A stretch of 64,000 bases of DNA from Nonomuraea guangzhouensis (GCF_019396345.1 NZ_JAHKRM010000025.1:62001-126000), one strand, 5' to 3'. Positions 7,759-17,837 are shown, counted from the stretch's first letter. Numbers and translations are program-made. Notes: a model not told the origin generated them from the letters alone.

Positions 7759-8567
7759 GGCGGACGTTCCTGCTGGAAATCGTCATGATCCTGGTGGCGG
7801 TGGCGTTCCTCTTCCCGGTGTACGCGCTGATCACGCTGTCGCTGAAGGACCCGGCGCAGATCTCCCAGACACCGCTGGCGCTGCCCGCCCCGCCCACGAC
7901 GGCCAACTTCACCAAGGCGTGGTCGGCCGCCGCGCTCGGCCCGTCCCTGATGAACAGCACCGTGATCACCGCGGTCAGCCTGGTCGCGCTGATCGCCCTC
8001 GGCTCCTTCGCCGCCTACTACCTGGCCAGGGTCAAGAGCCGGCTCGGCTACGGGCTGTACGTGCTGTTCCTGCTCGGCATCGTGCTGCCCTTCCAGCTCG
8101 GCATGATCCCGCTCTACCAGATGGTGACCGACCTGGGGCTGATCGGCACGCACGCGGGGATGATCCTGTTCTACACGGGGATCCAGCTGCCGTTCACGGT
8201 GTTCCTCTACACCGGGTTCATCCGCGCGCTGCCCCGGGACTACGCCCACGCCGCCCAGATCGACGGCGCCTCGCATCTGACCGCGTTCACCCGGGTCGTC
8301 TTCCCGCTGCTGCGGCCGATCACCGGCACGGTGCTGATCCTCAACGCCGTCTTCATCTGGAACGACTTCTTCACCCCCCTGCTCTACCTGGGCGGATCGG
8401 GGTTCGAGACCGTGCCGGTGAGCGTCTTCGCCTTCGTCGGCCAGTACGTCTCCGACCACGGTCTCGTCTTCGCCGGGCTGGTGCTCGGGGCGCTGCCGAT
8501 CGTGGTGATCTTCCTGCTGCTGCAGCGCTATGTGATCAAGGGCTTCTCCAGCGGCCTGAAGGGCTGA
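7755..8567 (+). CDS. Sugar ABC transporter permease (MalG/UgpE type)
   Basis: A 270-aa second permease, starting in an ATGA overlap with the first. Six membrane helices are predicted (for example IVMILVAVAFLFPVYALITL near the N-terminus). The coupling loop reads YAHAAQIDGASHLTAFTRV, the carbohydrate-importer EAA variant. No ATPase gene follows: the next gene is on the other strand. The importer must therefore borrow an ATPase, and the MsmK/UgpC-type protein at 54213 is a candidate. Confidence 0.9.
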   Translation: MRRTFLLEIVMILVAVAFLFPVYALITLSLKDPAQISQTPLALPAPPTTANFTKAWSAAALGPSLMNSTVITAVSLVALIALGSFAAYYLARVKSRLGYGLYVLFLLGIVLPFQLGMIPLYQMVTDLGLIGTHAGMILFYTGIQLPFTVFLYTGFIRALPRDYAHAAQIDGASHLTAFTRVVFPLLRPITGTVLILNAVFIWNDFFTPLLYLGGSGFETVPVSVFAFVGQYVSDHGLVFAGLVLGALPIVVIFLLLQRYVIKGFSSGLKG

Positions 8568-8569
8568 GG

Positions 8570-9781
8570 TCAGCCGGAGACGACCTGGCCGCCCTGGACG
8601 ACGTGGCGGATGTGCTTGGGCTCGGCGAGCACCCCGAGGTCCCGCAGGGGGTCTCCGTCGAGCACGAGCAGGTCCGCCCGCGCGCCCACCGCGAGCGTGC
8701 CGATCTCGCCGGCCAGCCCGACCAGGTCGGCCGCGTTGACCGTGGCGGCGCGCAGCACGTCGATCGGCTGCTGCACCTCGCCGCGCAGCCGGAACTCCTG
8801 GTTCTGGTGCCGCTGCATGCCGCCCAGGAGGTCGCTGCCGTAGGCCAGCCGCACACCCGCGCGGGCGGCCCGCTCCAGCGCCTGGAGCCCGGCGCCGAGC
8901 ACGTCGTCGACCTTGCGCCAGTTCGACTCCGACAGGCCGAAGCCCCGGCCCTCCTTCTTCAGCGCCCAGTACGTCACCAGCGTGGGCACCAGGTAGGCGT
9001 CGTGCCGCAGGAACAGCTCCACGCTGCGGTCGTCGAGCAGGTTGCCGTGCTCGATCGACCGTACCCCCGCCTCCAGGGCGCGGTTGATCGCGCGGGCCGT
9101 GTAGGCGTGCGCGGCCACGTAGCGGTTGGCGGCCTCGGCCTCCTCGACGATCGCGCGGAGCTCGTCCATGGAGTACTGGGTGGAGTCGACGCGGTCCGTG
9201 GGCGAGGCGACGCCGCCGGAGGCCATGACCTTGATGTGGTGGGCGCCCTTGCGCAGCTCGTCCCGCGCGGCGGCGCGCACGGCGTCCACGCCGTCGGCGA
9301 TCCGGCCGACACCGGCGCAGCAGGGGTGGTCGTCGCGCCCGTTCTGGCCGCGTCCGCGCTGGTCGCCGTGGCCGCCGGTCTGGCTCAGCGCCTTGCCGCA
9401 GAACAGCAGCCGCGGCCCGCGGATCAGCCCCTCCTCCTGGGCGTCGCAGAGCCCGTAGTCCGCTCCGGAGGCGTCGCGGACCGTGGTGAAGCCGCGGTCC
9501 AGCATCTGCCCCATCAGGCGGGCGCTGTGCGCGGCGACGTACGAGGGCGACATGGCGGACAGGCTGCCCAGGTCGGCGGTCGAGGCGGTGACGTGCACGT
9601 GCGCGTCGATCAGCCCGGGAACGACGACACCGCCGCCCACGTCGATCACCCGCCCGTCCGCGGGCCCGGTCAGCCCCGGCCCGGCCTCGACGACGCGGCC
9701 CTCTTCACAGCGCAGGTCACCTTCGGCGTACTCGCCGGTGACCACGTCGAGCATCAGGGCGTTACGCAGCAGCAGACTCAC
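8570..9781 (-). CDS. Metal-dependent amidohydrolase (imidazolonepropionase/prolidase-like)
   Basis: A 403-aa hydrolase of the amidohydrolase superfamily. Seen: the metal-binding HVHV motif after PGLIDA, the KVMASGGVASPTD segment with the usual lysine, the histidines in YVAAHAYTA and SIEHGNL, and the metal-binding Asp in LAYGSDLLGG. The C-terminus ends with the superfamily composite-sheet signature LAVGARADLLVLDGDP. Members hydrolyse Xaa-Pro dipeptides, N-acyl amino acids or related cyclic amides. Start GTG 9781 is preceded by GAGAGGAA. It is the last gene of an operon with the GAF and MFS genes, beginning 10 bp past the GAF stop, so the transporter may supply its substrate. Confidence 0.85.
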   Translation of the reverse strand: MSLLLRNALMLDVVTGEYAEGDLRCEEGRVVEAGPGLTGPADGRVIDVGGGVVVPGLIDAHVHVTASTADLGSLSAMSPSYVAAHSARLMGQMLDRGFTTVRDASGADYGLCDAQEEGLIRGPRLLFCGKALSQTGGHGDQRGRGQNGRDDHPCCAGVGRIADGVDAVRAAARDELRKGAHHIKVMASGGVASPTDRVDSTQYSMDELRAIVEEAEAANRYVAAHAYTARAINRALEAGVRSIEHGNLLDDRSVELFLRHDAYLVPTLVTYWALKKEGRGFGLSESNWRKVDDVLGAGLQALERAARAGVRLAYGSDLLGGMQRHQNQEFRLRGEVQQPIDVLRAATVNAADLVGLAGEIGTLAVGARADLLVLDGDPLRDLGVLAEPKHIRHVVQGGQVVSG

Positions 9782-9791
9782 TTGGTTCCTC

Positions 9792-10232
9792 TCATTCGGC
9801 GGCTTCATGAACGGCGGCCCGCAAAGCGGGCACCGCGAGCGGGGCCAGGGACTGGGCGACGACGACGGACTCCTCGTCGTAGCGCCCCTCGGCGTCCAGG
9901 ATGTTCAGTACCCCGAGCACCTTGTCCCCCTCCACCACGGGCACGTTGATGATGGCCCCGCACCCCAGGCTCTCGATCAGCTCGTGGTCGGCGAACACCG
10001 CCCGCACGGCGGCCCGGTCCGGGCCGAGGTACGGCTCCCCCGCCTCGATGCAGCGGGCCAGCCAGCCGCGGGCGACCTCGACCGTCTTCTCCCCGCCCAC
10101 GGGATAGCGCGCGGGATCGCTGCTGTGCACGCGGCGCAGCGCCTGCCGTTCGGGGATCCAGGCCAGGACCGTGAACAGCCGCACGCCCAGCGACTCCCGG
10201 ACCTTGTTCTCCACATCCGCAAGGTCGGTCAT
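9792..10232 (-). CDS. Stand-alone GAF domain protein
   Basis: A 146-aa single-domain protein. The GAF fold is shown by GVRLFTVLAWIPERQ, a central GEPYLGPDRAAVRAVF segment and the closing GCGAIINVPVVEGDKVLGVLNI. No DNA-binding or catalytic domain is present. It starts in an ATGA overlap with the MFS transporter stop. Similar GAF-only proteins accompany hydantoin and amide catabolic genes in actinomycetes and proteobacteria, perhaps as small-molecule sensors; its role here is unknown. Confidence 0.8.
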   Translation of the reverse strand: MTDLADVENKVRESLGVRLFTVLAWIPERQALRRVHSSDPARYPVGGEKTVEVARGWLARCIEAGEPYLGPDRAAVRAVFADHELIESLGCGAIINVPVVEGDKVLGVLNILDAEGRYDEESVVVAQSLAPLAVPALRAAVHEAAE

Positions 10233-11620
10233 TTCGCCATCTCCCCCGCGGTGTCGGCGGGATCGCCCCGCTCGGTCAGCTCCTCCAGCGAGCGGCCGGC
10301 CGTGGCCAGGCCGAAGACGACCACGCAGATCACCCCGGCCACCAGCACGGCCGTGGTGAGGCCGAACACGCCGGCGAATCCCCAGCTCGCGGCCGTCAGG
10401 CCGATGATCGTGGGCGCGAGGATGCTGCCGAAGCGGCCGAACGCGCTGGACAGGCCGGTGCCGGTGGCCCGGATCCAGGTCGGGAACAGTTCCGGCGTGT
10501 AGGAGTAGACACCCGCGTACGTCCCGTTGAGGAAGAAGGACAGCACCGCGCCCGCGGTCGTGATGGCGACCGGCGTGTCCACCTGGGACAGCCAGAGCGC
10601 GCTGATCGCCGCGCCCGTGAGGTAGAGCGCGATGGTGTTCTTGCGGTCCAGCCGCTCCAGCAGCCAGGCGCCGGAGAAGTAGCCGGGGATCTGCGCCAGA
10701 TAGATGATGATCGAGAACTCGAAGCTCTTCGTCACCGTGATGCCGCGGTCCACGAGCAGGGTCGGGATCCAGGAGAAGAACCCGTAGAAGGAGAACGTGA
10801 TCACGAACCAGATCAGCCAGATGACGGCGGTCCGCTTGGCCATGGCCGGGCTCCACAGGAACCGCAGCGCGCTGAGCAGGTTCACCTTGGGCGTGGCCGT
10901 CGCGGGCTGCACGGTGTCTTCGGGCACGGGCGGGAGGACCTGACCGGTGGCCCGCTCGACGCGGCGTTCGAGATCGACGACCACCGCCTCGGCCTCCGCG
11001 TGGCGGCCCTGCTGGAGCAGGAAGCGCGGCGATTCGGGCAGCGAGCGCCGCCACCACAGCAGCATCACGACCGGCACGGCGGTGATCAGCTGCGCGACGC
11101 GGAAGCCGTCGTCCATGGTGGGCACCACGAAGCGGCCGATCAGCGCGGCCATGACGAAGCCGAAGGAGAAGAACCCGGCCAGCGCGCCGATGAACCAGCC
11201 GCGCCGCTTGGCCGGGACGAACTCCGACAGGAACGGCGCGATGATCGCGCTCTCGGCCCCGGCGCCCGCCCCGGCGAGGACCCTGGAGCCCAGGAACGCC
11301 TCGTAGTTCGGCGCGAACGCGGCGACCACGGAGAAGAGCGCGTAGAAGGCCAGCGCGTACATCATGACCTTCTTGCGGCCGATGCGGTCGCCGAGCATGC
11401 CCGCGGCGATCGCGCCGAACAGGAACCCGAACGGGGTCGCGGACCCGATCAGCCCGAGCTGGCCGGCGTCGAGGCCCCACTCCGCCCGGGCGCTGGGCAG
11501 CAGGAAGGCGACCACGGCGCCGTCCATGCCGTCGAAGGTGTAGCCGAGTCCACCGATGAGAAGCAGGAGATAGTGCGGACGGCTCAGGGGGAGCCGGTCC
11601 AGACGGGCCAACAAGGTCAT
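10229..11620 (-). CDS. MFS transporter (sugar/aromatic acid:H+ symporter type)
   Basis: A 463-aa, 12-helix membrane transporter. The loop 2-3 motif (GMLGDRIGRKKVMM) and the N-terminal GYTFDGMDGAVVAFLLP segment match the aromatic-acid/sugar symporter branch. A hydrophilic insert of about 60 aa after the sixth helix contains DLERRVERATGQ. Start ATG 11620 is preferred (GGGAAGG nine bases upstream); GTG 11644 is the alternative. It heads the operon MFS-GAF-amidohydrolase and is divergent from the RpiR regulator. Import of the amidohydrolase substrate is the simplest reading. Confidence 0.85.
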   Translation of the reverse strand: MTLLARLDRLPLSRPHYLLLLIGGLGYTFDGMDGAVVAFLLPSARAEWGLDAGQLGLIGSATPFGFLFGAIAAGMLGDRIGRKKVMMYALAFYALFSVVAAFAPNYEAFLGSRVLAGAGAGAESAIIAPFLSEFVPAKRRGWFIGALAGFFSFGFVMAALIGRFVVPTMDDGFRVAQLITAVPVVMLLWWRRSLPESPRFLLQQGRHAEAEAVVVDLERRVERATGQVLPPVPEDTVQPATATPKVNLLSALRFLWSPAMAKRTAVIWLIWFVITFSFYGFFSWIPTLLVDRGITVTKSFEFSIIIYLAQIPGYFSGAWLLERLDRKNTIALYLTGAAISALWLSQVDTPVAITTAGAVLSFFLNGTYAGVYSYTPELFPTWIRATGTGLSSAFGRFGSILAPTIIGLTAASWGFAGVFGLTTAVLVAGVICVVVFGLATAGRSLEELTERGDPADTAGEMAK

Positions 11621-11676
11621 GCCAACGCACCTTCCCAAGGTCACAGCCCTGCAGAACGATTGCCTGGCAACGTATA

Positions 11677-11710
11677 GTGCAAAACACTAAAATTGCAATG
11701 TTCTTTGCAC
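11677..11710. promoter_or_regulatory. Inverted repeat GTGCAAA-N20-TTTGCAC, candidate RpiR operator
   Basis: Perfect 7-bp arms 20 bp apart, in an AT-rich pocket between the divergent MFS operon and the RpiR gene. The arms match beyond the core with a small offset (GTGCAAAACA against GTGCAAAGAACA). A further TTGCAA lies in the spacer. The position suits control of both directions. Confidence 0.5.
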
Positions 11711-11763
11711 ATTCTTCCTGCCGAGCACGCGTAGCATGTCTGCCAGCCATGGGAGAGGAACAC

Positions 11764-12660
11764 GTGACAGAGGACGCCGCCGACAGCTTCCAGGACTGGC
11801 TGCGCGAGCGGGCGCCCGAGCGCGGGCTGCGCCCCAAGTCGGCCGCGGTGCTGCGGATGCTGCTGTCGCAGCCGCGACGGGCGTCGTTCGGCTCGGCCGC
11901 GGAGCTGGCCCAGCTCGCGGGCGTGAACGTGGCGACCGTGACCCGCACCGCGCAGGCACTGGGCTTCGCCGGGTGGCCGGCGCTCCAGCAGGAGCTGCGC
12001 GCCCGCTACCTGTCCTCGCTGAGCGCGCCCCAGGTCGCCGCCGAGCACAGCGGTGAGGGCTCGCCCAGCTCCCGATCGCTCCGGCACGACCTGGACAGCC
12101 TCGCGCAGCTGAGCAGGCGCCTGGACGAGGACGCGCTGCGTACCATCGCCGAGGCCGTCGCCGCCGCGAGACGCACGGTGATCATCGCGGACGGCAGCTA
12201 CGCGGCGGTCGGCATCGCGCTCGCGCACAACGCCCGGCTGGCCGGATACCCCGTCGCGGCGATCACCAGCGGCGACGCCGAGCTCGCGAACTCCGTCGCG
12301 GCGATCGGCCCGGGCGACGTGCTGATCGCCATCAGCTTCTGGCGGCTGTACGAGAGCACCGTGCTGGCGGCCAACGAGGCGCGGGCCCGCGGCGCCCGCG
12401 TCTTCGCCCTGACGGACGTGGCCGTCCCCGCCCTGGCGAACCCGGCCGAGGAGGTGGTGATGGTCCCGGCCGAGGGGGTGGCGTTCTTCCCGTCACTGAC
12501 CGCCGGCATGGCCGTCGCACAGGCGCTGGTCACACAGCTCGCCACCGTGGATCCGGCCCGGACGAGCGCGTCCATCGAGAAGGCCGAGGCCATGTGGTCG
12601 AAGTTCGGCCTGCTGCACCGCCGCCCCGCCCCGCCCGCCCCCGGCGACGAACCCGGCTGA
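11764..12660 (+). CDS. MurR/RpiR family transcriptional regulator with SIS domain
   Basis: A 298-aa regulator. The N-terminal RpiR helix-turn-helix covers about residues 20-85, with ASFGSAAELAQLAGVNVATV and the conserved RTAQALGFAGWPALQQELR. The C-terminal SIS domain spans about residues 120-270, with the phosphosugar-binding pattern VLIAISFWRLYESTV and FALTDVAVPALANPA. Start GTG 11764 follows GAGAGG by five bases; ATG 11749 is possible. It is divergent from the MFS-GAF-amidohydrolase operon and probably controls it in response to a ligand bound by the SIS domain. Confidence 0.86.
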   Translation: MTEDAADSFQDWLRERAPERGLRPKSAAVLRMLLSQPRRASFGSAAELAQLAGVNVATVTRTAQALGFAGWPALQQELRARYLSSLSAPQVAAEHSGEGSPSSRSLRHDLDSLAQLSRRLDEDALRTIAEAVAAARRTVIIADGSYAAVGIALAHNARLAGYPVAAITSGDAELANSVAAIGPGDVLIAISFWRLYESTVLAANEARARGARVFALTDVAVPALANPAEEVVMVPAEGVAFFPSLTAGMAVAQALVTQLATVDPARTSASIEKAEAMWSKFGLLHRRPAPPAPGDEPG

Positions 12661-12666
12661 CCGTCG

Positions 12667-14703
12667 TTACGTCACCGCCGCCTTGCGCGGCAGCAGGAGG
12701 AAGGCGCCCAGGTACAGCACGGCGGCCACGATGAGCAGGCCCTTGTAGCCGATCACCAGCGCCAGGTACTCCAGGCAGCCGCCCACCATGGCCCCCAGCA
12801 GGTTCGCGCCGAAGGACGTCGTGGCGTCCGCCGAGTCCGAGAAGCGTTTGGCGAAGACCACGTTCGCCGCGAAGATCGGCAGGAACGCCACCGTCACCGC
12901 CGCCACCGCCCGCAACGGGAGCGGCAGCGACAGCAGCCACGTGTTCGGCACCAGCCAGGCCAGCAGCAGCCCGCCGAACAGCACCGCGTACATGACCGGC
13001 AGCGGCGGGGTGCGGAAGCGGCGGGTGATCTCGACCGCGGCGAGCACGGCGACCAGCACCCCGGCGAACACGATCGCGTTGACCACCCACGTCGTGCCGA
13101 ACAGCAGCGCGAAGCCCGTCACGCTCTTGGTCTCCAGCAGCAGGAACGCCACCCCGAGCAGGAACAGGTCGGCGTACGGGCGCATCCGCCGGTAGGGGCC
13201 GGCCACGACGCGGACGGCGATCAGGCTGACCGCGAGGATCAGGCCGAGCGTGATGAGGTAGAGCGACGGGATGTCGCCGTCCTTCAGGTAGAGGAACGGC
13301 CGGTCGTCGCCGGTCGGCGGCGGCGTGCCGGCCGCGGCGCCCGCCCACTCCCCCGCGCACCGCTGCGCGGCCGGCGTCGCGCCCGCCGTGATCACGGCCT
13401 GCTGGCCCGCCGTGCTGACCACGTCGACGCACGGCTTGTGCCCGAAGGCGTTCTGCATGGTCGAGGCGAGCCGGTCGACGAGCCAGCTCTCGCGGTAGTA
13501 GTTGTACATCGAGAAGGTTCCGGTGGGCTTGAGGTGCGCGCGGGCGGCCCGCATGGCCTCCTCGGTGAACAGGTAGCTCTCCAGCCGCAGCGAGCTGGCC
13601 CCGGACACGAGCGTGAGCGAGTCGGGCAGGGCGAACAGGATCAGGTCGTACTTGTCGCCGGTGCGTTCCAGGAAGGCGCGGCCGTCGGTGACGTGGGTGG
13701 TCACCCGGGGGTCGTCGTAGGGCCGGTCGGGATGCAGGGAACCGCCCAGTTCGCGAAGCTTGGGGTCGATCTCGACGGCGTCGACGTGGGCGGCGCCCTT
13801 GGACAGGGCGATCGCCACGTCCGTGCCGCTGCCCGCGCCGACGATGAGCACGTCCTTGGGCGGCGTGCTCGCCCGCTCGTACGGCAGGCCGTACTGGCGC
13901 TCCCACTGCAGCCGGGCGGCGGCGGGCACGGCCTGCTGGTGCGGGATGCCGTTCACGGAGATGTCGGTGACGGGCACGCCGAGCTGCAGGAACTGCTTGT
14001 AGGTGACCTTGTAGTAGGGCGACCAGAACGCCCCGGCGGTCAGCGTCTCGGCCAGCAGCAGCCCCACGACCGCCAGCGACGGCACGGTGACGAGCCCGAG
14101 GTAGATCACCCGCGGCCGGGGCACCAGCAGCACCCCGTAGGCGATGGCCGCGATCAGCCCCCAGAACACCGGCGGCGCGCTCAGGAACGACAGCGCGGTG
14201 AACAGCGCGATCCCCGAGAGGCTGCCGATCAGGTCATAGCGGTAGGCCTCCAGGCGGGGCAGCTCGGGAAAGCAGCGCCCGACCAGCTCGGCCGGGCCCA
14301 TGAGCACCAGCGCGGCCGCGCCGAAGATCACCGGCAGGATCAGCCACGCGGGCGGTCCCGTGGTCGACAGGCTGGTCCAGTACAGGACGCCCTCGGTGTT
14401 GCGGTCGACGGTCACGGGGAAGGTCAGCACGATGAAGACCAGGCCGAACAGGATGACCGGCGAGTAGTACGGCTGCCGCCGCGCCCGCCCCACGCGCAGG
14501 AACCCCAGGCCGATGCCGAGGAACGAGCCGAGCAGCACGAAATTGGTGAAATAGCTGAGATGCACGATGTTCGAGCCGGTCCACCGGATCAGCGCCAGCT
14601 CCAGGAACAGCATGAACCCGCTGGCGAGAATGAGCCTCGGTCGCACCGCAAGCCAGTGGCCGCCGTCCTCGCCTGCGACCGTCTTCTGTTCCTGGAGCGT
14701 CAT
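12667..14703 (-). CDS. Membrane-bound spermidine synthase-like protein
   Basis: A 678-aa protein with several N-terminal membrane helices (starting at LILASGFMLFLELALI), a central methyltransferase-fold polyamine-synthase domain and further C-terminal helices. The central domain shows the cofactor loop DVLIVGAGSGTDVAIAL, the acidic VDAVEIDPKLREL, and DGRAFLERTGDKYDLILFAL, as in SpeE-like proteins. Related multi-helix fused synthases are widespread, and their substrate is mostly unknown. Start ATG 14703 has GAGG upstream. It is convergent with the RpiR gene and divergent from the subtilase. Aminopropyl transfer is not proven. Confidence 0.8.
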   Translation of the reverse strand: MTLQEQKTVAGEDGGHWLAVRPRLILASGFMLFLELALIRWTGSNIVHLSYFTNFVLLGSFLGIGLGFLRVGRARRQPYYSPVILFGLVFIVLTFPVTVDRNTEGVLYWTSLSTTGPPAWLILPVIFGAAALVLMGPAELVGRCFPELPRLEAYRYDLIGSLSGIALFTALSFLSAPPVFWGLIAAIAYGVLLVPRPRVIYLGLVTVPSLAVVGLLLAETLTAGAFWSPYYKVTYKQFLQLGVPVTDISVNGIPHQQAVPAAARLQWERQYGLPYERASTPPKDVLIVGAGSGTDVAIALSKGAAHVDAVEIDPKLRELGGSLHPDRPYDDPRVTTHVTDGRAFLERTGDKYDLILFALPDSLTLVSGASSLRLESYLFTEEAMRAARAHLKPTGTFSMYNYYRESWLVDRLASTMQNAFGHKPCVDVVSTAGQQAVITAGATPAAQRCAGEWAGAAAGTPPPTGDDRPFLYLKDGDIPSLYLITLGLILAVSLIAVRVVAGPYRRMRPYADLFLLGVAFLLLETKSVTGFALLFGTTWVVNAIVFAGVLVAVLAAVEITRRFRTPPLPVMYAVLFGGLLLAWLVPNTWLLSLPLPLRAVAAVTVAFLPIFAANVVFAKRFSDSADATTSFGANLLGAMVGGCLEYLALVIGYKGLLIVAAVLYLGAFLLLPRKAAVT

Positions 14704-14886
14704 GCCGCCTCACGCTAGTGAACGAACGGGGATCAAGGAAGCCTGGCAGCGGGAATGAATATCGTCCCCTTGGCCCTTTTTACGGCATTTCAGCAGGTCA
14801 AAGCCTATGAGATGCGCTGGACACGCCCGGACAGATGAAGGAATCTTGGGAGGTTCAATTCCCTCCGAACATCCCGGTGGTGCCCC

Positions 14887-16251
14887 ATGCGCGTTCTGAT
14901 CCAGCTGCGCCCCTCCCCCGATCTGGTCACGGCCGTCGCCGATCCCGGCCAGACCGCCACCACTGCCGACGTCGCGGACGGACTGCCCGGAGTCGAGCTC
15001 GACACCGCCTTCACGCCCGTGGCGCTGCCCCGGCCGGTCCCCGCGGCCGGCGGCGACCCGCTGTCGCTCAACCAGCCGCTGGACTTCTCCCTGGCCGCCG
15101 AGGACGCCTCGGTGCTGGTCCGCGGCACGATCTCGGACGACGAGCTGACGACCCGCGTGGCCCTCCTGCCCACCCTCCGGCCCGACGTCGTCGGCGTCTA
15201 CTCCGATCCGGTCGTCGAGTCCTCGCTCACCTGCGGCGGCGACGCGCCCTTCGGCGACTGGCATGACGTCGAACGGCTGCTCAACGTCCCCGGGCTGCAC
15301 GCCGAGGGGCTCGACGGCACGGGGGTGACCCTGGCCGTGCTCGACACCGGCATCAACGCCGCGCACGTCGCCCGCCAGCTCGGCCGGGGCGTCACGCTCG
15401 ACGCCCAGCGGAGCTGGAACCCCGCGGGCGTCGACGGCCGGCCGGGCGAGTTCGAGGTCGACCACGGCACGATGTGCGCCTTCGACACCCTCATCGGCGC
15501 GCCGCAGGCGTCACTGATCGACATCCCGGTGCTGCGCTCCACCCGTCCAGGGGGCACGGCGCTGGACGGGCTGCTGTCGGACGCCGTGGCCGCGTTCGCG
15601 CACCTGCGCCTGGTGCTCGCCCTGCAGCCCGAGGCGTCGAGAGCGCTGGTGATCAACAGCTCGTGGGGGTCGTTCTCCCCCGAATGGGACTTCCCGGTCG
15701 GCCATCCGGGCAACTATTCGGACAACGCGGCGCACCCGTTCAACCTGATGGTCGCCAGCCTCGACAACGCGGGCGCAGACGTGCTGTTCGCGGCGGGCAA
15801 CTGCGGGCGCGAGTGCAGGGACGGCCGGTGCGCCTACCCGAACCGGCCGATCGCCGGCGCCAACTCACATCCCCGGGTCCTGTCGATCGGCGGCGTCGAC
15901 GTGAGCGGCAAACGGGTCGGCTACTCCTCGCAGGGGCCGGGACGGCTGACCGCCCGCAAGCCCGACATCTGCGCCTACACCCACTTCTCCGGGTCCAAGG
16001 CGTTCGGCGACACCGAGCCCGACTCGGGCACGTCGGCCGCGACCCCGGTCGCCGCCGGGCTGGTCGCGGCGATCCGTACGCTCTGGCCGGCCTCGCGGCT
16101 GCGGCCCGCGCAGCTGCGCGCCCTGCTCCGCCGTACGGGTGAGGACCGCAGTGAGGTGGGGTTCGACTACGACTACGGCTACGGGATCGTCGACACCGCC
16201 GGGATCATCGCCGCGCTCCAGCGCCGGGCCCGGGCGTGTCCTGACGCCTAG
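14887..16251 (+). CDS. S8 family (subtilisin-like) serine peptidase without signal peptide
   Basis: A 454-aa subtilase. The triad is visible: Asp153 in LAVLDTGIN, His193 in VDHGTM, and Ser in DSGTSAATPVAAG near residue 390. The oxyanion Asn lies in FAAGNCG. The first 130 residues are not a classical secretion signal or I9 pro-domain, and the protein begins directly with MRVLIQLRPSP, suggesting an intracellular enzyme. A cysteine-rich loop follows the oxyanion residue (CGRECRDGRC). There is no obvious operon partner; the Drr-type exporter is convergent downstream. The start is ATG 14887 with only a weak GGTGGTG ribosome site. The substrate is unknown. Confidence 0.85.
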   Translation: MRVLIQLRPSPDLVTAVADPGQTATTADVADGLPGVELDTAFTPVALPRPVPAAGGDPLSLNQPLDFSLAAEDASVLVRGTISDDELTTRVALLPTLRPDVVGVYSDPVVESSLTCGGDAPFGDWHDVERLLNVPGLHAEGLDGTGVTLAVLDTGINAAHVARQLGRGVTLDAQRSWNPAGVDGRPGEFEVDHGTMCAFDTLIGAPQASLIDIPVLRSTRPGGTALDGLLSDAVAAFAHLRLVLALQPEASRALVINSSWGSFSPEWDFPVGHPGNYSDNAAHPFNLMVASLDNAGADVLFAAGNCGRECRDGRCAYPNRPIAGANSHPRVLSIGGVDVSGKRVGYSSQGPGRLTARKPDICAYTHFSGSKAFGDTEPDSGTSAATPVAAGLVAAIRTLWPASRLRPAQLRALLRRTGEDRSEVGFDYDYGYGIVDTAGIIAALQRRARACPDA

Positions 16252-16304
16252 CGGATCGAGGCGGCGAGCGCGGTTGTGGCCGCGCCCGCCGCCCGGCGCG
16301 GTGT

Positions 16305-17029
16305 CTAGGCGTTCTCCCGGTTGAAGACCCGTGTCCCGATCGTGACGCTGACCAGGGCGAAGACCACGGTCACCGCCACGCCGACGCCGACCGTGCCGGT
16401 GGCGTAGTGCCCGGCGAACAGGTCGCGCAGCGCCTCCAGGACGTAGCGGAACGGGCTGATGTGCGAGAGCGCGTCCAGCCAGCCGGGCGCCATCGACATG
16501 GGCAGGAACGCGCCCGACAGCAGGACCAGCGGCACCACCACGGTGCTCATCACCGGCGCGAAGAGCTGGTCGCTGAGCGTCAGCGCGATCGCGTACGACA
16601 ACGCCGCCAGGCTGAGCCCGAGCACGATCACCAGGACGAGCCCGGCCAGCACCCCGGCGGCCGGGGCACGCAGGCCGAAGGCGTAGCCGACCGCGACCAG
16701 CAGCACGGTCTGCAGGATGAGCGTGACCGCGTTGTTGAGCACCCGGCCGAGCAGCAGAGCCAGGCGGCTGGCCGGGGTGACGCGCATCCGTTCGAGCACG
16801 CCCGAGCGTTTCTCGAAGACCACCCCGAACCCGGCCATGCCCGTGCTCATCAGGCCGAGCTGGACGATCAGGCCGGGCACCAGCGTCTCCCAGGTGCCGA
16901 TCGTGGCGAAGATCGGCCCGAACAGCACGAGGAAGAGCAGCGGCTGGATGACCCCGAAGATGAGGGCGACCTTCTGCCGCAACGTGAGGCGGAAGTGGTA
17001 GCGGAACAGCAGATAGGTGTCGCGCGGCA

Positions 17030-17030
<1 letters not shown>
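16305..17030 (-). CDS. ABC-2 type transporter permease (DrrB-like)
   Basis: A 241-aa inner-membrane exporter subunit with six helices. It opens MPRDTYLLFRYHFRLTLRQK, as in DrrB and other antibiotic exporters, and has the ABC2 signature around LERMRVTPASRLALLLGRVL and ISPFRYVLEALRDLF. Its ATG overlaps the ATPase stop by one base (TGATG), so translation is coupled. With its ATPase it probably exports a hydrophobic drug-like or lipid compound. The pair is divergent from a TetR gene, a typical drug-exporter arrangement. Confidence 0.9.
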
Positions 17031-17770
<740 letters not shown>

Positions 17771-17837
17771 TTTCATCGCCTCCAAAAATAGAGTAACCAC
17801 AAGTTTGGTGCGACTGCAATATTGGTAGCATGGAGGC

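Noticed and set aside
17771..17837. Operator for the Drr exporter TetR
   Set aside because: Only a 4-bp ACCA/TGGT arm pair could be read. This is too weak to list as a site, although control by the TetR protein is likely from gene order.
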